Below, in pieces: positions 1 through 13,000 of a stretch of 64,000 nucleotides of DNA. The position numbers and the translations under genes were made by a program. Source of the DNA: Otis tarda (lineage: Eukaryota > Chordata > Aves > Otidiformes > Otididae); assembly GCA_026413225.1 (NCBI GenBank), contig CM048553.1, positions 144,497,190 to 144,561,189 of the forward strand, in the 5' to 3' direction. Position 1 is the stretch's first letter. Every line of letters begins with the position of its first letter. The notes under the pieces were generated by a model. It did not search any database and had not been told where the DNA came from. It worked only from the letters and a program-made list of their open reading frames with translations.

Positions 1-3000
1 TTTTATGAAAACCTACAGTCATCTGTAACTCTGCCTTGTCTGAGCTCAGTAACCTCTTTCCCTATAGCTTCCATGCTCAGTTTTAGGAATAGGAGCCTTG
101 AAAAAAAAAAATCATAGCTCTGCTGCACAAAAAGTATTTTTAGGCTTCCTGGTTACACTGGGAATCCGAACATCTGAGAAAGCAGTCCACCTTGTCTTGT
201 CATAGGAACATTCTCTGCCCCAAAAACGTTAATTCCCAATGTGGATATGTATTCTATTTTGGTTAAGTCCTAGACAGCTGAGGCCAGGCAGAAGATGAAC
301 GATCTCTAAAGAGAAATAAGACATAGTTGCTTTACAAGCTGGTAGAAGTCAGACTTGTTTAACAGCAAACATATTGTTTTTGTTCTCCCCCCAAAATTAT
401 GAGAGGAAAAGTTTTGTATCATCATACAGAATAAGATCATAAACATTGTGGACTTCAATTTTCTTAGAACTTTTGAATAAGACACTTATTATTTTAGAAT
501 ATAGTTACACAGTTTACTTCCTTGATGTCCTTCAGAGATCTTCAGAGGAAGTGTCATTAAGTGCTTTGTAAAGGATTAGAAATGGGGCTTCTGCTGAATG
601 ATCAAGCTCCTAGACAATATTACAGCATAAATAAACAATATCACACAATTTGTTTATGACATGCTTTGTCATATAATAAGCCTTTCTGAAGAGAAGACAT
701 TTTTTTTTCTTTCACTATCCAAAGCTATTATAAGCATGGTAGAGCAATGGTGAGATTTTTCTGAGGGTTTTTTTTTATTATTAATTGCCTCCCATCCTTT
801 TGAACACCATTTAATAAAACTACATATGTATTAAATTAAAAGAAATCATTAATATATATTAAAACTAAAAAACCCATGTGTCTGTTTTCTGCCCTATCAA
901 AAAAAAGAAAAAAAAACCCAAACAAACCAATAAAGTCCTCAGAATGACTTTCACAGAGAAGAGGGAGAGATTGTTAATAAAGATATGGCTAGATCATTGA
1001 AAAAACTTGAAGAATGTCCTCCCATCATCTCTTCAAAACTAGACATGCTGTCCATCCTGCATACTTCGATGATCTCCAAAAACCATTCAGTATACTCAGA
1101 CAGTTGTAAAAAAAGCAGGGATCAGGTCCAGTTCACAAGCTAGTTCAGTTGGGAATGAAAAGGTAATTGATAAGTGTGGCCATTAGTTACATCTTGCAAT
1201 CATTAACTATATAAATTAGTTAGTTTGAGAAACAACACTACACAGAGCTACTGTTTGTGATAGACTGTGCTTATCAGACACCTTTGTCCACACAGCTCAT
1301 ATTATCCTTTTTACTCTGTCTTAATTGTGACTGTCACAGACATTTCAAACATTGAAGGAGGTCATCGAAAAAACAAAGCAAAACAAAAGAAATCAGTCAC
1401 CTGAAGTCCCATAGAAAGAATCTCTTTTTTTCCCCTGAATGTCAATGCCATTTCACAATCACGAAAATTATTATATAGGCTGTTGAATCAGTGACAGGTT
1501 TAACAGGACTAGAAATGAGACACTGATATCTTTAGAAAATGAGAATTACCTTTGGGTTAAGGGAATACTTTTGTTTAGTTCTGACCTTGGAAATTCTCTA
1601 GATAATAACTTTTGAAATTGTTGCATTTGTGAAGAAAAGAAACCTACTTTGGATAAGTTAGCTAATTATTTCTTTTGATGTTTTTTCAGCTCAGAATTTA
1701 TTTCTTTAATGAATATGCTCTGGTTTTAAAGTAGAGATGTAGAAACTACACCAGTTACATATCACATGACTCTGTGCCTATAAATATAAGGCAGTCTCAA
1801 ATTAGATGCCAAAACTTTATAGACTCCAATAAACAACTGACACTTAACTCAATTGCCTAGCCCAAGTTATTGCAGCTAAGCCATCTAAAGGTTCATGTAA
1901 CCATTCTACATTTATGCAAATAGCAACTTTATTCCAGGAATAAATGAAACTCAACAAAATGCCTACTAAAATCTCTGGAAATTGGAACATTCCCACTACA
2001 ATTGTGTGTTCATCAGCATCAGTGGACATATTGCATTGACATTGCTTGAGTGGTGACAATAAGGAGGAGTTTAAAAATTCTGCCCAGGCAACAGTAACAG
2101 AGTGCCTTAAAGTTGGACTAAAACTTCACAGCAATGGCAAAAGTCCCTTCTCAGACTTGGGATTTGCTTGTATTTTCTCTCTCTTCCAGTTAGCCTCAAG
2201 GTCCTATTTAACTGCATTTGGTTTGAGAGACTTTCTAATAACAGTTGTCTAGAATATTTTTCTCATGGGCAAGTTAATCTCTCCCTCCTTCCCAGTCTTA
2301 TTTCTCAGGAAAAGCTGAACTGTGTTGATATGAACCTCCCTGAAATATTTCAGTTTGAATCAGCTACCCTGGTAGCACGAAATATAAGTGAGTGAAAGAA
2401 GGAGCTTATGATAAGAAGTCTTGGGCAAATTTAATAACTGATAACATTGAAAATCCAACCTAAAATGGCATATAAACTAATCTAACTTGTCTAACTCAAT
2501 TGTACTTCAAATAAGCCGGAGTTAATATCCAATTTTTTTCTTTTCTTCTTTTTTGGTTTGATTTGTTTTGGTTTTTTAATAAATGACTTAAATCTAGCTC
2601 ATATCTATTTAAAGAACTTCCGCTTTTAAGGTATGGGAAGCTGAATCTGATTTCAGTCAAAACCTATGAACATTTTATATGTAACTTTAGTTGTTGAGCA
2701 CCTGGGGTTGATCACACTGAACCTGTGTAAAAAAGAACACATTCAATCAATCCCAGATGGTTTTATATGGCACTGCCTCCCAAACTAACTGGATTGGGAT
2801 GGGAAACAAATGAAAGGTAAACGCTTCAAAATTTAAGACCTAAGCAGGCTTAAATTTAGGCAACTTGCATGTGATGGAGATGATGGCATTGTATCCGAGT
2901 AGGTGTGGGGTCTGTACATTTTCTCCATTTACTTGATTTGAGGGCTGAAATCTCACATGCACATTGGACTAGACAAAAATGCTTAAACTTGCCAGTGAAG

Positions 3001-4849
3001 ATGCTGTTTGGATCTGGTCTCTCTTACTGGTACCTGCGCTTCAGCCCTGTTTCATTCTAGACATGGCTATGTTAATAGTTGTCTAGTAACCTTTAATGAA
3101 AAGCTAACACACATGGTAACTCCAAGGATAAGAAAAGCAAAGTAGAAGTAGTACTCAGATAACGGGCTGGTAATTTTTTTACCAAATTCTATGTGGCATA
3201 ATAAGAGATAGAACAGCTAATTGATAAAAAGGCACATGGTAGGTTTGTTAATTTTTTTTTTTTCTACAGCTGACATACACAAGCATAGTAATGTCTTAAT
3301 CTGTACCACTTTTCTCTTTTGGGCTATTTTCTCATCCATGATTTCGGCTAAGTCAGGAATTTCAGTGCTTCATCAAATAATCTGGCATTTAATCTTTTCT
3401 GTTCTCCTACTTCCAGTGTGAGTGAAATGTTTATACTCTAAGAAGCTTGATGTTACTGCAGCTTGGAGAGTTGTCCATGGTTTTTGCTAGTACAATGAAC
3501 ATGGTGAGGGGAAGCATCTTTTGTTTCACTGTAGTGGCGGATCAGCAAAAGTAGAATTGTTACCTTTCCCAAATTGCTTTGTAAGCATAAATAACCAGTA
3601 CTCATGCTTTGAGGCCTGTGATTAGGCCAAGTAAAATTAAAAAAAAAAAAGAAAAGAAAAAGAACACATATTGGCTAAATGTTGCAATTTAGGCTAAATG
3701 GGAAAAGAGTCTGAGAACATTTTCATTGTTTGTGATTAAAAAGTAACAATTTTAGCGGGAATGTGAAGTAGAATTTATCTTCCAGTGTGGACTTCTAAGT
3801 AGAGGTAAAAGAATTTTTCTGTTCCTTTTCAGTAGGAATAGCATGGCTTAAGGTGCAGTATGGAAACCTCTCTGTCAAATTCAGTGATGTATCTTTTCTC
3901 AAAGTTAACTATAGCTAATTTTGGTTGCTCCATTGTCACGTGGGAATTGCTATCTACTTTTTTTCCAGGGAGTCCTGGCCCTTAACATCTTGATTGTCCA
4001 TATAATTTTTCTTTTCTATTTTTTGTACTTAGTTGAACTTTTTTTCTTAGTTTTATTTATAGCCAGAAATAATGTGTATACTGTCCTCTAACTGCGTGCA
4101 TGTGTGCACACATTTGCTACCCTGCAGAGTAGGGTATGAGTCAGTTTCACTGTAAAAGTACTTGCTGCATTATGGAGAAATAAAGTGTTTCATTTTCTTG
4201 GATGGGAATATACCAAAAGCCTATACCCATAGAAATAAAAGCAAGTGCCTTTTCAGGGCACAGAATTTTATTCTGAAATAGAGTAAGTAATTTGGGAATT
4301 TGTGATTTTTAAAAAAAACCCATAAATTACCTTTAAGATGTCTAAAGTATTGAGTTGTGTTTTTTCCTCCTAAAATATAGAAGTATATGTAGTCAAGACA
4401 ACTCCTAAGGTAAACGTTGTGATTTAATGACGAATAATCATTAAATGATTTAAATTGGATTAAAAAGCACTAAAAGGACACATTTCAAATGGCATTAAAT
4501 ACTCGATCAACATTCCAAGAAATGTTAAACTAATATATTAAAAGTACATAAATTAGTAGTGACAACACAAATACAACATGAAGATAGACTTTATGTAATA
4601 TAATACTACAAATACTTCTACTTCAGAAGAAACATTAATGATTTAAGCAGAACTGATAAAAAAGAAATAAATCATAGATAAGGCTCTTACTTTGAACTAC
4701 TCTTGTCCTTTTTTTAAGTGTCTTGCAATAGTGAATGATGTTTTACCGTTTAGCATGTGATGTCACAGGTGCAACAAAGTACAGTCTGTGAACTTCTTTC
4801 TTAGAAAAAGCCCTGCTTCTCAGAAAAAGCCCTATTTGGGCTCTTATAA
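1..4849. other. Unique AT-rich non-coding stretch, no gene seen
   Basis: This stretch is AT-rich with frequent A and T runs, for example a T/G-rich run near 2535-2580 and an A run near 3637-3650. The open frames are 80 codons or shorter, show no recognisable domain, and occur in both orientations as expected by chance. I recognise no interspersed repeat. It could be intergenic or intronic; nothing here separates the two. Confidence 0.7.
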
Positions 4850-5375
4850 GCATGACTGTGGTGAATCAGACTACAGGTTCTTCTAGCCCAAGATCCTGTC
4901 TCTGTCATTACCAGTAGCAGATGTTTCAGGAAAAGAAAGAAATATTGAGTGAGTATAAAGCGATAGTCCTCATGGCATATCCTCCCAGCTGCTGGTAATC
5001 TGTGATTTAGGGAAATCCTGGGCCAGAGGTTGCAACCTTTCATCTACATTTGATAACATTCCATGAACTTTCTCATGAATGTACCTAATAGCTTTTTGAA
5101 CCATTTATACATTTGGCAACCTGTACACCTCATGGCAATGAGCTCCATAGATGAAGTAGACAGATCTGAACAACGGTCTTCCATATATTCTTAAACCTGA
5201 CTCCTAATTACACTTCTTCTTTATTGTCCTAATGTGAGGGCTAGTAAGTATTCACTGCCTTCTCATTATTCATGCTTTTATGTTAACTCTAGTCATAAAT
5301 CTTCTCAGTTGTCTTTTTTTTTTTGGTAAATTTTTGAGGCTTTGACTAAACTCTTCTTCCAAAAACACTATTCTA
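4850..5375 (-). mobile_element. Ancient CR1/L3-like LINE fragment, 3' region
   Basis: Read on the plus strand, this shows in order phrases typical of the reverse complement of old amniote CR1 3' ends. These include 'agcccaagatcctgtctct' near 4887, 'ccagtagcagatgtttcag' near 4911, a 'ggcaatgagctccatag' phrase near 5134, and a stretch resembling the 'attcatgattttatag' segment near 5266-5290. The element therefore lies on the minus strand. It is heavily diverged with indels and has no usable frame. Elements of this kind are shared with turtles and crocodilians and predate birds (established knowledge). The subfamily is not assigned and the boundaries are approximate. Confidence 0.7.
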
Positions 5376-5854
5376 GATCTCTGTCTCTTAAAAATCAGTT
5401 AATCCCACTTACTTACCTTTCAGACTTGACCTGAATTGCCTAAGTTAGGATCTCACTTATAATTCCTAAAGAGAACTTCCATACAATGATTAAAGTTAAG
5501 GTTAAAGCTAGGTCTCAAGATCTAAGTTTCATACTGGACAGAAAGACCAGCTGTTGTACTTCCACAGCTCTCCAAAAAGCTTCAGTACAGTGGGTAGGAT
5601 ACAGGCATTTCTTTTCTTTGATATTCAGGAATGAAAGTGCTGTAACATTTGTTATTTTGAGGCAAATTATGTTTTGCATATGGGATTCTTTATCCTGTTG
5701 CACCTTGTTTGTGGAAAAAAAGAACCTCCAGGTTATTTTGAGTCGTGAGTCTATTCAGACTAAATCAGATCAGTCCCCTAAGAAAGTGCACGTGAGATAT
5801 AGATATTCTTTAGAGAATGAGTGTTTTTAAGTTTGTTGACTCAGACAACTGGGT

Positions 5855-5912
5855 GTCACTTTATTGAAATCAGTGGAGCAGTTCTGATTTACAGCAGCTA
5901 CAAATCTAGCTA
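5855..5912. repeat. Diffuse ancient repeat-like motif, copy A
   Basis: The segment contains 'ttgaaatcagtggagcag' followed by 'tgatttacagcagct' and 'aaatctagc'. It resembles an old amniote interspersed sequence built around a 'cattgacttcaatgg'-like core followed by 'ttacaccagctg...atctggccc'. Similar pieces occur near 25424, 37470 and 38165. The family is not named; the assignment rests on pattern memory only. Confidence 0.35.
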
Positions 5913-6922
5913 GCTTTTACTTTTTTTCTATTTATGTAGCTATTCTAATGTGATAATGTGTCCAGCTAGCCATGAATTTTAGTGTTCCAATATTCTCTAC
6001 TAGGTCAGATATTACACAAAATGCCTGGTTTACCAGGCTATTGCAAAACTCTAGGCTTTCCATACGGTCAACAGAAAATGGTACGCTTCTCGGCCAGGTG
6101 AGTTAGAGCACAGAAGTGAGGAGCTCCATTTACTGTCAAGGTAGCTTAGGTACTAGGATGAGTAACTAGAGTTAGATCATATAAATATTTCCTCAGTTGA
6201 TTTAAATATTTGTGACAAATCTTACAATCAGTTTGAATCTGAAGGGTTAGAATTCCAATTTTTATGTTACATAGTATGAATAAAAAATTGTCTTCTGCTA
6301 GTACTAGCAGCATATGGTATGTCCAGATGAGAAAGGCATTTAACCACTTCAGTTTTGTGACCAGTGAATAAAATCTGAACTGTAGTGAAAAAATCAGTAG
6401 TGCTGATGAAAACTTGACTTTGTTCCAAAAAATGCAAGACTATTAAACACAGTCTGTTGTAATATGTGGAAAGCTAGATAATTCTGGAGAAAATTATCTA
6501 AGTGGAAATAACTGTGTATGTAATATTCAGTTGCATACTGAACAGAATGACTGCTGTTTAGATGCAGCAAAATGGCACCATGTGTCAATGGCAATAACTA
6601 CTAATTTGCAAAATAAATGACACAGTTGAATAAGAGGTATATGGATGGAATATATTGAAATAATTAGGATGAAGGAGATGTGAGATCTGTCATCATTTAT
6701 AAAAAAAAAGTGATAAAAATGCAAAAGCAAGTGCAATTTCTGGGAGTGAGGAGTTAAAGTAACAGGGATAATATATTACCATTATTTTTAAAGTTTTTAA
6801 GTCAAGTTAGGTTGCCAGGTTTTGGCATGATGATGTCAGAAGCAGGAATGTATTTGGGTAGATTTATGTAGAAACAGACATTGAAGTGTTATGGGCTAAT
6901 CTGGATCCTAACATGTAGATAT

Positions 6923-6972
6923 GGAGCCTGAAGCAGAGGCTCCTCCAAGGAGCACAGCTGCAGGGCTGTGCT
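6923..6972. repeat. Two adjacent 7-bp hairpins
   Basis: A perfect inverted repeat GGAGCCT / AGGCTCC (6923-6929 and 6937-6943) has a 7-nt loop. Eight bases on, a second perfect inverted repeat AGCACAG / CTGTGCT (6951-6957 and 6966-6972) has an 8-nt loop. No tail or neighbouring feature suggests a terminator or a known RNA gene. They may be coincidental. Confidence 0.4.
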
Positions 6973-7271
6973 TCACAGTGCAAGAGATCCTACAAGCATT
7001 GGGTTGAATCTGGTAGAGATATAAATACTAAAACCAAAGCACTTACTTTCTAAATCCCTGTTCTCCAGAGTGAAAATTGCAGTCTTGCACTGAAGTATGG
7101 AGTCTTACCATATAATAACTGGGTATGAATAGGAGTAGCAAAAATATGTTAGAAACGGCCTATGTGATCTTGTGGTTCTGTTGAAGCCAGGACCCTTGTG
7201 AGGATGTTTTTGTCAGACACTCAAACTGCCTTTGGTCTACATCTGAAATGAAATACCTGCTCCCACAAATG

Positions 7272-7312
7272 CTATTTAGATAGTCCAGCTCTTCTATTTA
7301 GATAGTCCAGCT
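7272..7312. repeat. 19-bp direct duplication
   Basis: The 19-bp unit CTATTTAGATAGTCCAGCT occurs at 7272-7290 and is repeated exactly at 7294-7312, separated by 3 bases. Perfect identity suggests a recent slippage or repair duplication. Confidence 0.85.
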
Positions 7313-7822
7313 GGGAGAAGTACTTGCAGCTGAAGATCTCCAAAAGAAGCCTAAGCTGGGAGCTCACCCCTCTCGACAGGGACTGTGCTCACCTCATGGT
7401 GCAGTTTGTACAGTGCCTAAGCAGCAACCGCCTTAAAGCCAGCCGCTATGGCAGTAAGAGGGCTGTGCTGAAGAAGACATTTCTGCACCCAGGAGGGATT
7501 CAGGATGGCTTCCTTCTTAACTGTTGCTTGAATACTTACCTAGGAAAGAGGACAAAATAGTTGTAGTTTTCCTCAGCCTGAAGAATTTGCGTCCAGGTAG
7601 CAGAAAAATACCCTAATAATTAGGCTACAGGGCCTATCTCTAAATTTACTGCATTTGCTATTTATTGTCAAATGTGAAATACTCCTTAGATCAGGAGTTG
7701 AAATGTAGGACTCATAAGGAAGATGGCATTCAAAGACTACCTTATCTTCATCCCAGCCAGTCTAAGTGAATCTAAGTCTCCCACTTCTCATGTAAATGCT
7801 CCAACATTTGTATTTAATGTAC

Positions 7823-7930
7823 TTATACATATGTTTTTATATGTAATGTTTATATATAAAATGTGTTTATATATATCTGTATATAGTATACACACATGCA
7901 CATACACGCATAAATAAAAATAAATAAAAC
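7823..7930. repeat. TA-rich simple repeat region
   Basis: Alternating TA/TATG runs are followed by CACACATGCACATACACGCA and then TAAATAAA-type repeats. This is a degenerate compound microsatellite without coding content. Confidence 0.65.
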
Positions 7931-9661
7931 CGAATATAAGTATAAATAGGACACAGTTTCATCAGTGTCATCACCTATCTTGAGTTAGTATTCTTAATCT
8001 GTGTGACTGGGACTCAAATGTGAGCAGTGATTAAAAACAGGCATGTTGGTCTTTGCAGGGTCACATTCTTAAAAATGCTTCCAAAACCTGTATTCGTGCT
8101 TCTTTGGTTCATAAACAACTTTAATATATTGTTATACTTAGAATGGGCCCTTAGAATCACATAGCTGTTGCAATTAAACACATGCACAGATTAGTTTCTG
8201 CAAGGAAAGTTGCACTGTTACCACTAGATACTGTCAAAATAAAGGCAAACCACTAGAAAGCAGAGTGTACTAATCAGATCAGTCCAACGTCAAGGTTTCC
8301 ATGTAAAACTATACACAAAATCAGAAGAATGTGGTGCTAATGTGATAGTACTGCTGTTACAAGCAAACCTACACTGCCAGTGCCATACAAATGCTTTATA
8401 CAGTGAAGGGCTGCCAATACTGTCATGGCCTCAAAATGTGAAGGTTTCATTAACATGTTCCTTGAATCTGTAACCTTATCCCTTAGGTATTATCTTTCAC
8501 TCACTGGAAGACGGTTTTATATATATGTCTGATTTTTCTCATTATTTACTTTAATTAATTTTACCTTGAAAATAAAAGTGGAAAAGTATTCCTGCCATGT
8601 TGTCCATAATTATAAGAAGTATTTACTTGACACTATGTCAGTAGGGAAACATTTTACTGTAACATAGATTTTGTCACTTTTTCTAAAACCTTAAGTTTAC
8701 ACTGGCTATGATGTTTTCAGCTTAAATCTCTAAGTGTCAGGTACTCTGGATAATACTCCTATTTCTGGTCAGCCAGTTAGGGAACCTATAAACAGTTGGA
8801 GAAGTGAACTTTGCTGAGAATTTCCATATTTACAGATTAGTTGCTATAAAAATGAAATCATACAGAATTATGGAAAAAATTTTAAACTTGCATGTCTTGT
8901 ACTCTAGCAATATTAACACTGAGATGACTTCACTTGTGAATTTTATTAAGTGCAGAATATATATTTACTTTGAAAAGTGCTGGAGATATGCATAATTTTG
9001 CACTCTATAGCATCCAGCCTAATGATGCTCTTATACTACAAAACAATTAATATCTCTACTATCTTAACTTCCTTAGGGCAACATGTATTAGCACATATTA
9101 GCAAAACATAGTGATTTGATTGGAATTTTACTTTCCTGTTAAGTGAAAACTATCTATAAAGTCAATAAACTCATTAGCCTTCACATCACTATTACAATGG
9201 ACTGGAACACAGAAGTTATGGAAATCAAGTTTAAAAAAAGATGTGACAGACAGAAATTTCCACTGTTTTCTGTCTGGCAGTTTCAATGGAGCTATGAACT
9301 GTCATTTGTGGTAACTATGATATATTTTGTGGGGAAAAATAATCATTGATATTTCTGTACAGATAATATCTTGGTATACTCAGTAGATGATTCAAAGTTC
9401 AGAAGAATTTCTGCGACATTTTATACAAAGGAAATAGAAATATGTTAACAAGTAAAACAGGGAAAGATGAAATGTGGTTCTCCCACTGCCCTACTTGATT
9501 AAAGTTATTAATGAAGTTGAACAACAGTACATGAAAGATGCATAGAGCTTTTGCATATTGAAGTATCCAGTTCTGATTCCTGTACAACAAAGACACATTA
9601 TAACCACACTGCCTTCTGAGAAGAATGCTAATGACTCCAGTCATTGAAGTATATGTCGTAT

Positions 9662-10040
9662 CAGGAGAAACTGAGAGAGCGGGGGCTGTTAGCCCAGACA
9701 TGAGAAGGCTCAGGGGAACCTTATCTGTGTGCACAAATACCTGATGGGGGGAGTAAAGAAGAGAGAAACAGACTCTTCTCAGTGGTGCCATGACAGGACA
9801 AGAGGCAACTGGCAAAAATTGAAATACAAGAAATTCCATCTAAACATTAGAAAAAGCTTTTGTGCTGTGAGGGTGGTCAAACACTGGAGCAGGTCACTGA
9901 GAGAGGTTGTGGAATCTCCAGCCTTGAAGATGTTCAAAACCTGACTGGACACCATTCTGATCAACTGGCTCTGGCTGACCCTGCTCAGAGCAGGGCTAGA
10001 CTGGACGAGCTCCAGAGGTGCCTGCCAGCCTCAGCCACGC
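9662..10040 (+). mobile_element. Old 5'-truncated CR1 LINE, 3' end
   Basis: The sequence follows the CR1 ORF2 C-terminus and 3' UTR order: 'ctgagagagcgggggctgtt', then 'agagaggttgtggaatctcc', then 'ctggacgagctccagaggt'. Translated pieces correspond to the terminal CR1 motif around 'HW.R.LREVVESP.LK.FKT'. The frame is broken by substitutions and indels, and the ATTCTATG tail is no longer visible. The 3' UTR differs from the young copies in this window, so it belongs to another, older subfamily. Ends are approximate. Confidence 0.85.
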
Positions 10041-13000
10041 TACAGTTCCCTTTGGTGGTACTGGAGGAGAAGTCTTATTGTAACAACTTGCTAAAATTCA
10101 TCTGAGATAATCTGTGGTTAGAGTTGCATCAGAAAAATCTTTCACATTAAATTTTGAATTAAGAATATCTATGGCTGATAAAAATATTCCATGATGCCCC
10201 TGTTCATGATATTTCTGATCAGTGCTTAACATATATCTCACAGTTCCTGTTTTATATTTTAATCAGTAGCAATAAGATAAGTAGTTATTATACATAATTA
10301 AAAATAAAATATTTTAAGTCACAATCTTGTTTGGTAAAAATTTTAAAAGCTTTTGTTGATGTAAATAAAAGATTAACAGTAGCATGCTTCCTTTCCTGAG
10401 AACAGTTTAAGAATACAAGATAATTAGACTGAGAAATCAATACCTCTAAGAACTACTGGAAGATTCACTTAAAGTTATAAAACTTCTAGAAACTGTTATT
10501 TCATGAAAGAAGTATAGTTTTAAAAAAAATTGTGCAAGATGAGAAGATGAAAAGAATGGGGCTTGTAGTATAATCATAAGTTTCCTCCAAAAAAACCATC
10601 CAGTTTAAAAACTCATTTATCAAGTGTGAATTATATGCATATCTTATATACAAATGTCAGAATGAATTTTCATATTTTGAGGGCTTGTTTATATAGCCAG
10701 ATTAAAATTTAATGTATAAGAGAGGTTATATGCATTTTGGCTACACTTCCCTTAAAATATATTAATTTCAGATCCATCAGAGTGTTACAGAAGGATATTT
10801 TTAAGTTAATCAATTTAGCAGATAACAAAAATAAAACTACTGTTAGTTCATACCAGCAAATAGAAAACGCAGAGCAGGTCAAATACAATCTAAAAGGAGA
10901 AGATAGCTTAATTCTTAGAAGAGAAAAAAAATTGATGAAATGTTTGTTTTTTGATGAAAATGTAGAATTTTCAGTTCAGACTGAAAGATTTGATGAATCT
11001 TCTTTAACTTGCAAGACTGGTCCTCTCCGAACCCCTCTTCTCCGAACCTCTCCTCTCTCAGTAAAAATTCAGCACTCCACATTGTTTTAACTCTTTAAAA
11101 AAAATTGTGATAAGTTCTAATAAGCGTATCTTTACTGATCCTAAATTCTACACTGATTTTTGTGTAAAGATTTATTGTGAAAGTAATATCAGAAGAGGTT
11201 GCAAGTACAAAGGAGCATCTGCTTTCAGACCGGCTGGAAAACGTGACGGGCCCACAGCCACATTCCAAATGAGCTAAAGCTCATGGGTAGCCAGAACTGC
11301 TATTTGAAGTATCAGTCTTACAACATCTTCCAGTTAAGAAGAGGTTTCTACATCAGCCACAAGTGCACCTCATTGCAACTATTTTTCTTATACCACTCAG
11401 ATGAGCCATGCAGGTCCCTCTCACATCATACTGTCCAGACCCAGAAAAGTGCTATGTCTGCCTGATATTTTTATTATCTCTGATCACTGACTTTGGACAG
11501 CTGCAAAGCATCTGCTGTGTGCAAGTTATTTTTTTTCCCTATGTTATAACTTTAACAAGGTAAAGCCTTCCAGAAGAGACGATGAGATCTGAATACTATA
11601 AATTATTTTGAATAATTGTGGAAAAGCTCCTGTTAGAGCTATGCATGACTGCGGAGTATTCCCTTATTCCCATTTTTTAGGCCATGTTAAAATTACAGGA
11701 AACATAAAAGTGCACTGAGCTCCTCAATTCTGGTGATGTTAGTAAGAAATGTGAGTAAGGAAGAGATCTCCACACTTGGATATGCAGTCACTTTCTCTGT
11801 TTTCTTTGGTGCAAATTGTTGGTGTTTGGTGTTTGGTGTTGGTCGCTAAATGTAATAGTAGAAGCCACATACATCATGACTCATCTCATTGATGGGAGAT
11901 GTGATCTCACATTCGAATTTACATTCTTAGTGCTGATCCTGTTGTCAGCTGAGAATCCATCACCTTGCTTTCACTAATGTTTTTTTTAATTTTGACTAAT
12001 GTATGTCACAGCTTGCATATTGAGCTATATGCTGGCTTGCTTTTGTAAGAGCCAGCCCTGCTGTTACGCTGTCAGCACCACGGTTCAGAAGGAATTCCTT
12101 TGGTGAGTCTGCCTTCAGTGCTGTGCCCCTCAAATTTGCAGTGCATCCCTGCAGAGGGTTCTCTTGCTGGTTCAATGTCTGTGTTTAAAGCAAGACTTTG
12201 ATTTCAGTTGTTTTCCTAATGCCTTCCACTTACTGAATTACTGGTTTTTTTTAGGGAGTGCCTTGGGATGCCATTTGAAAAGATATATTTTTAATCAACA
12301 TATATACAGAGAGAAGGAGAGAGAGAGGCAGAAACCCTATATAGGTATCCAAACTATTTTTTTTTTTTGTCCTACAATATCTTTGAAGACACTTTGGGAA
12401 AAGACATTTAGTGAACTACTGTTCCATGCCATAGATTTAAAACAATCAAGAGCAAACATTTTAGGGAAAGTACTACTATCTCCTTAAATAATATGACCAT
12501 ACATTTGGTATTGATTTATCTATATTGAGCAGAAATAGTTTCATTGTTGTAAATGAGCATTTACAGTATATTTTGGACCTGTTACAAGAACTGCTGCAGT
12601 GAGGAGGTACTGGGATGACCTGAATAATTTTCTCAAAGCTTTACTACGCTTGAGTAACCCGACTATCTCACACGAGTGCCAACACAGCCTTCATGCCAAT
12701 TCATACCGCACTATCAAGTTATTTTTCCCTCCCTCATCTAATCTAGTTTTCAGCACCTATACCAAAGCCAAACTGCCATGATGAGGGTCTCAAGGTTGGG
12801 GGGAGGGGGGAGGAATTACTTAAGCCTGAGAATATTTTGGCACAAAGGTGGTAAGATAGATCTTTGTGAGGAGCACACCAAAGCCACAGGTCTTATAGAA
12901 GAGACTGAGACAAATTCTGCCCACATACATCAAACAAACTGTACTATAACTGGTAGGTGTCTTTATGTAAGTGAGAGAAGCCTTTGGCTGAGCATTTCTC

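Larger units (their letters stand above)
5376..9661. other. Unique non-coding stretch with small repeats
   Basis: No supportable gene. It holds a diffuse ancient repeat-like motif (5855-5912), two adjacent small hairpins (6923-6972), a short direct duplication (7272-7312) and a TA-rich simple repeat (about 7823-7930). The 114-codon frame at 5486-5830 has no recognisable domain. The frame at 7306-7560 has somewhat higher GC but no known family and no ATG at its start. Confidence 0.65.

Noticed and set aside
5486..5830. 114-codon open frame, plus strand
   Set aside because: No recognisable domain, atypical composition for a protein, and an overlapping frame on the other strand. Probably chance.
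9399..9839. 146-codon open frame, minus strand
   Set aside because: Part of it lies antisense to an old CR1 fragment and the rest is unique AT-rich sequence. No known family.
10737..11090. 117-codon open frame, plus strand
   Set aside because: Lys/Asn/Ser-rich chance frame in AT-rich DNA without domain or splice context.
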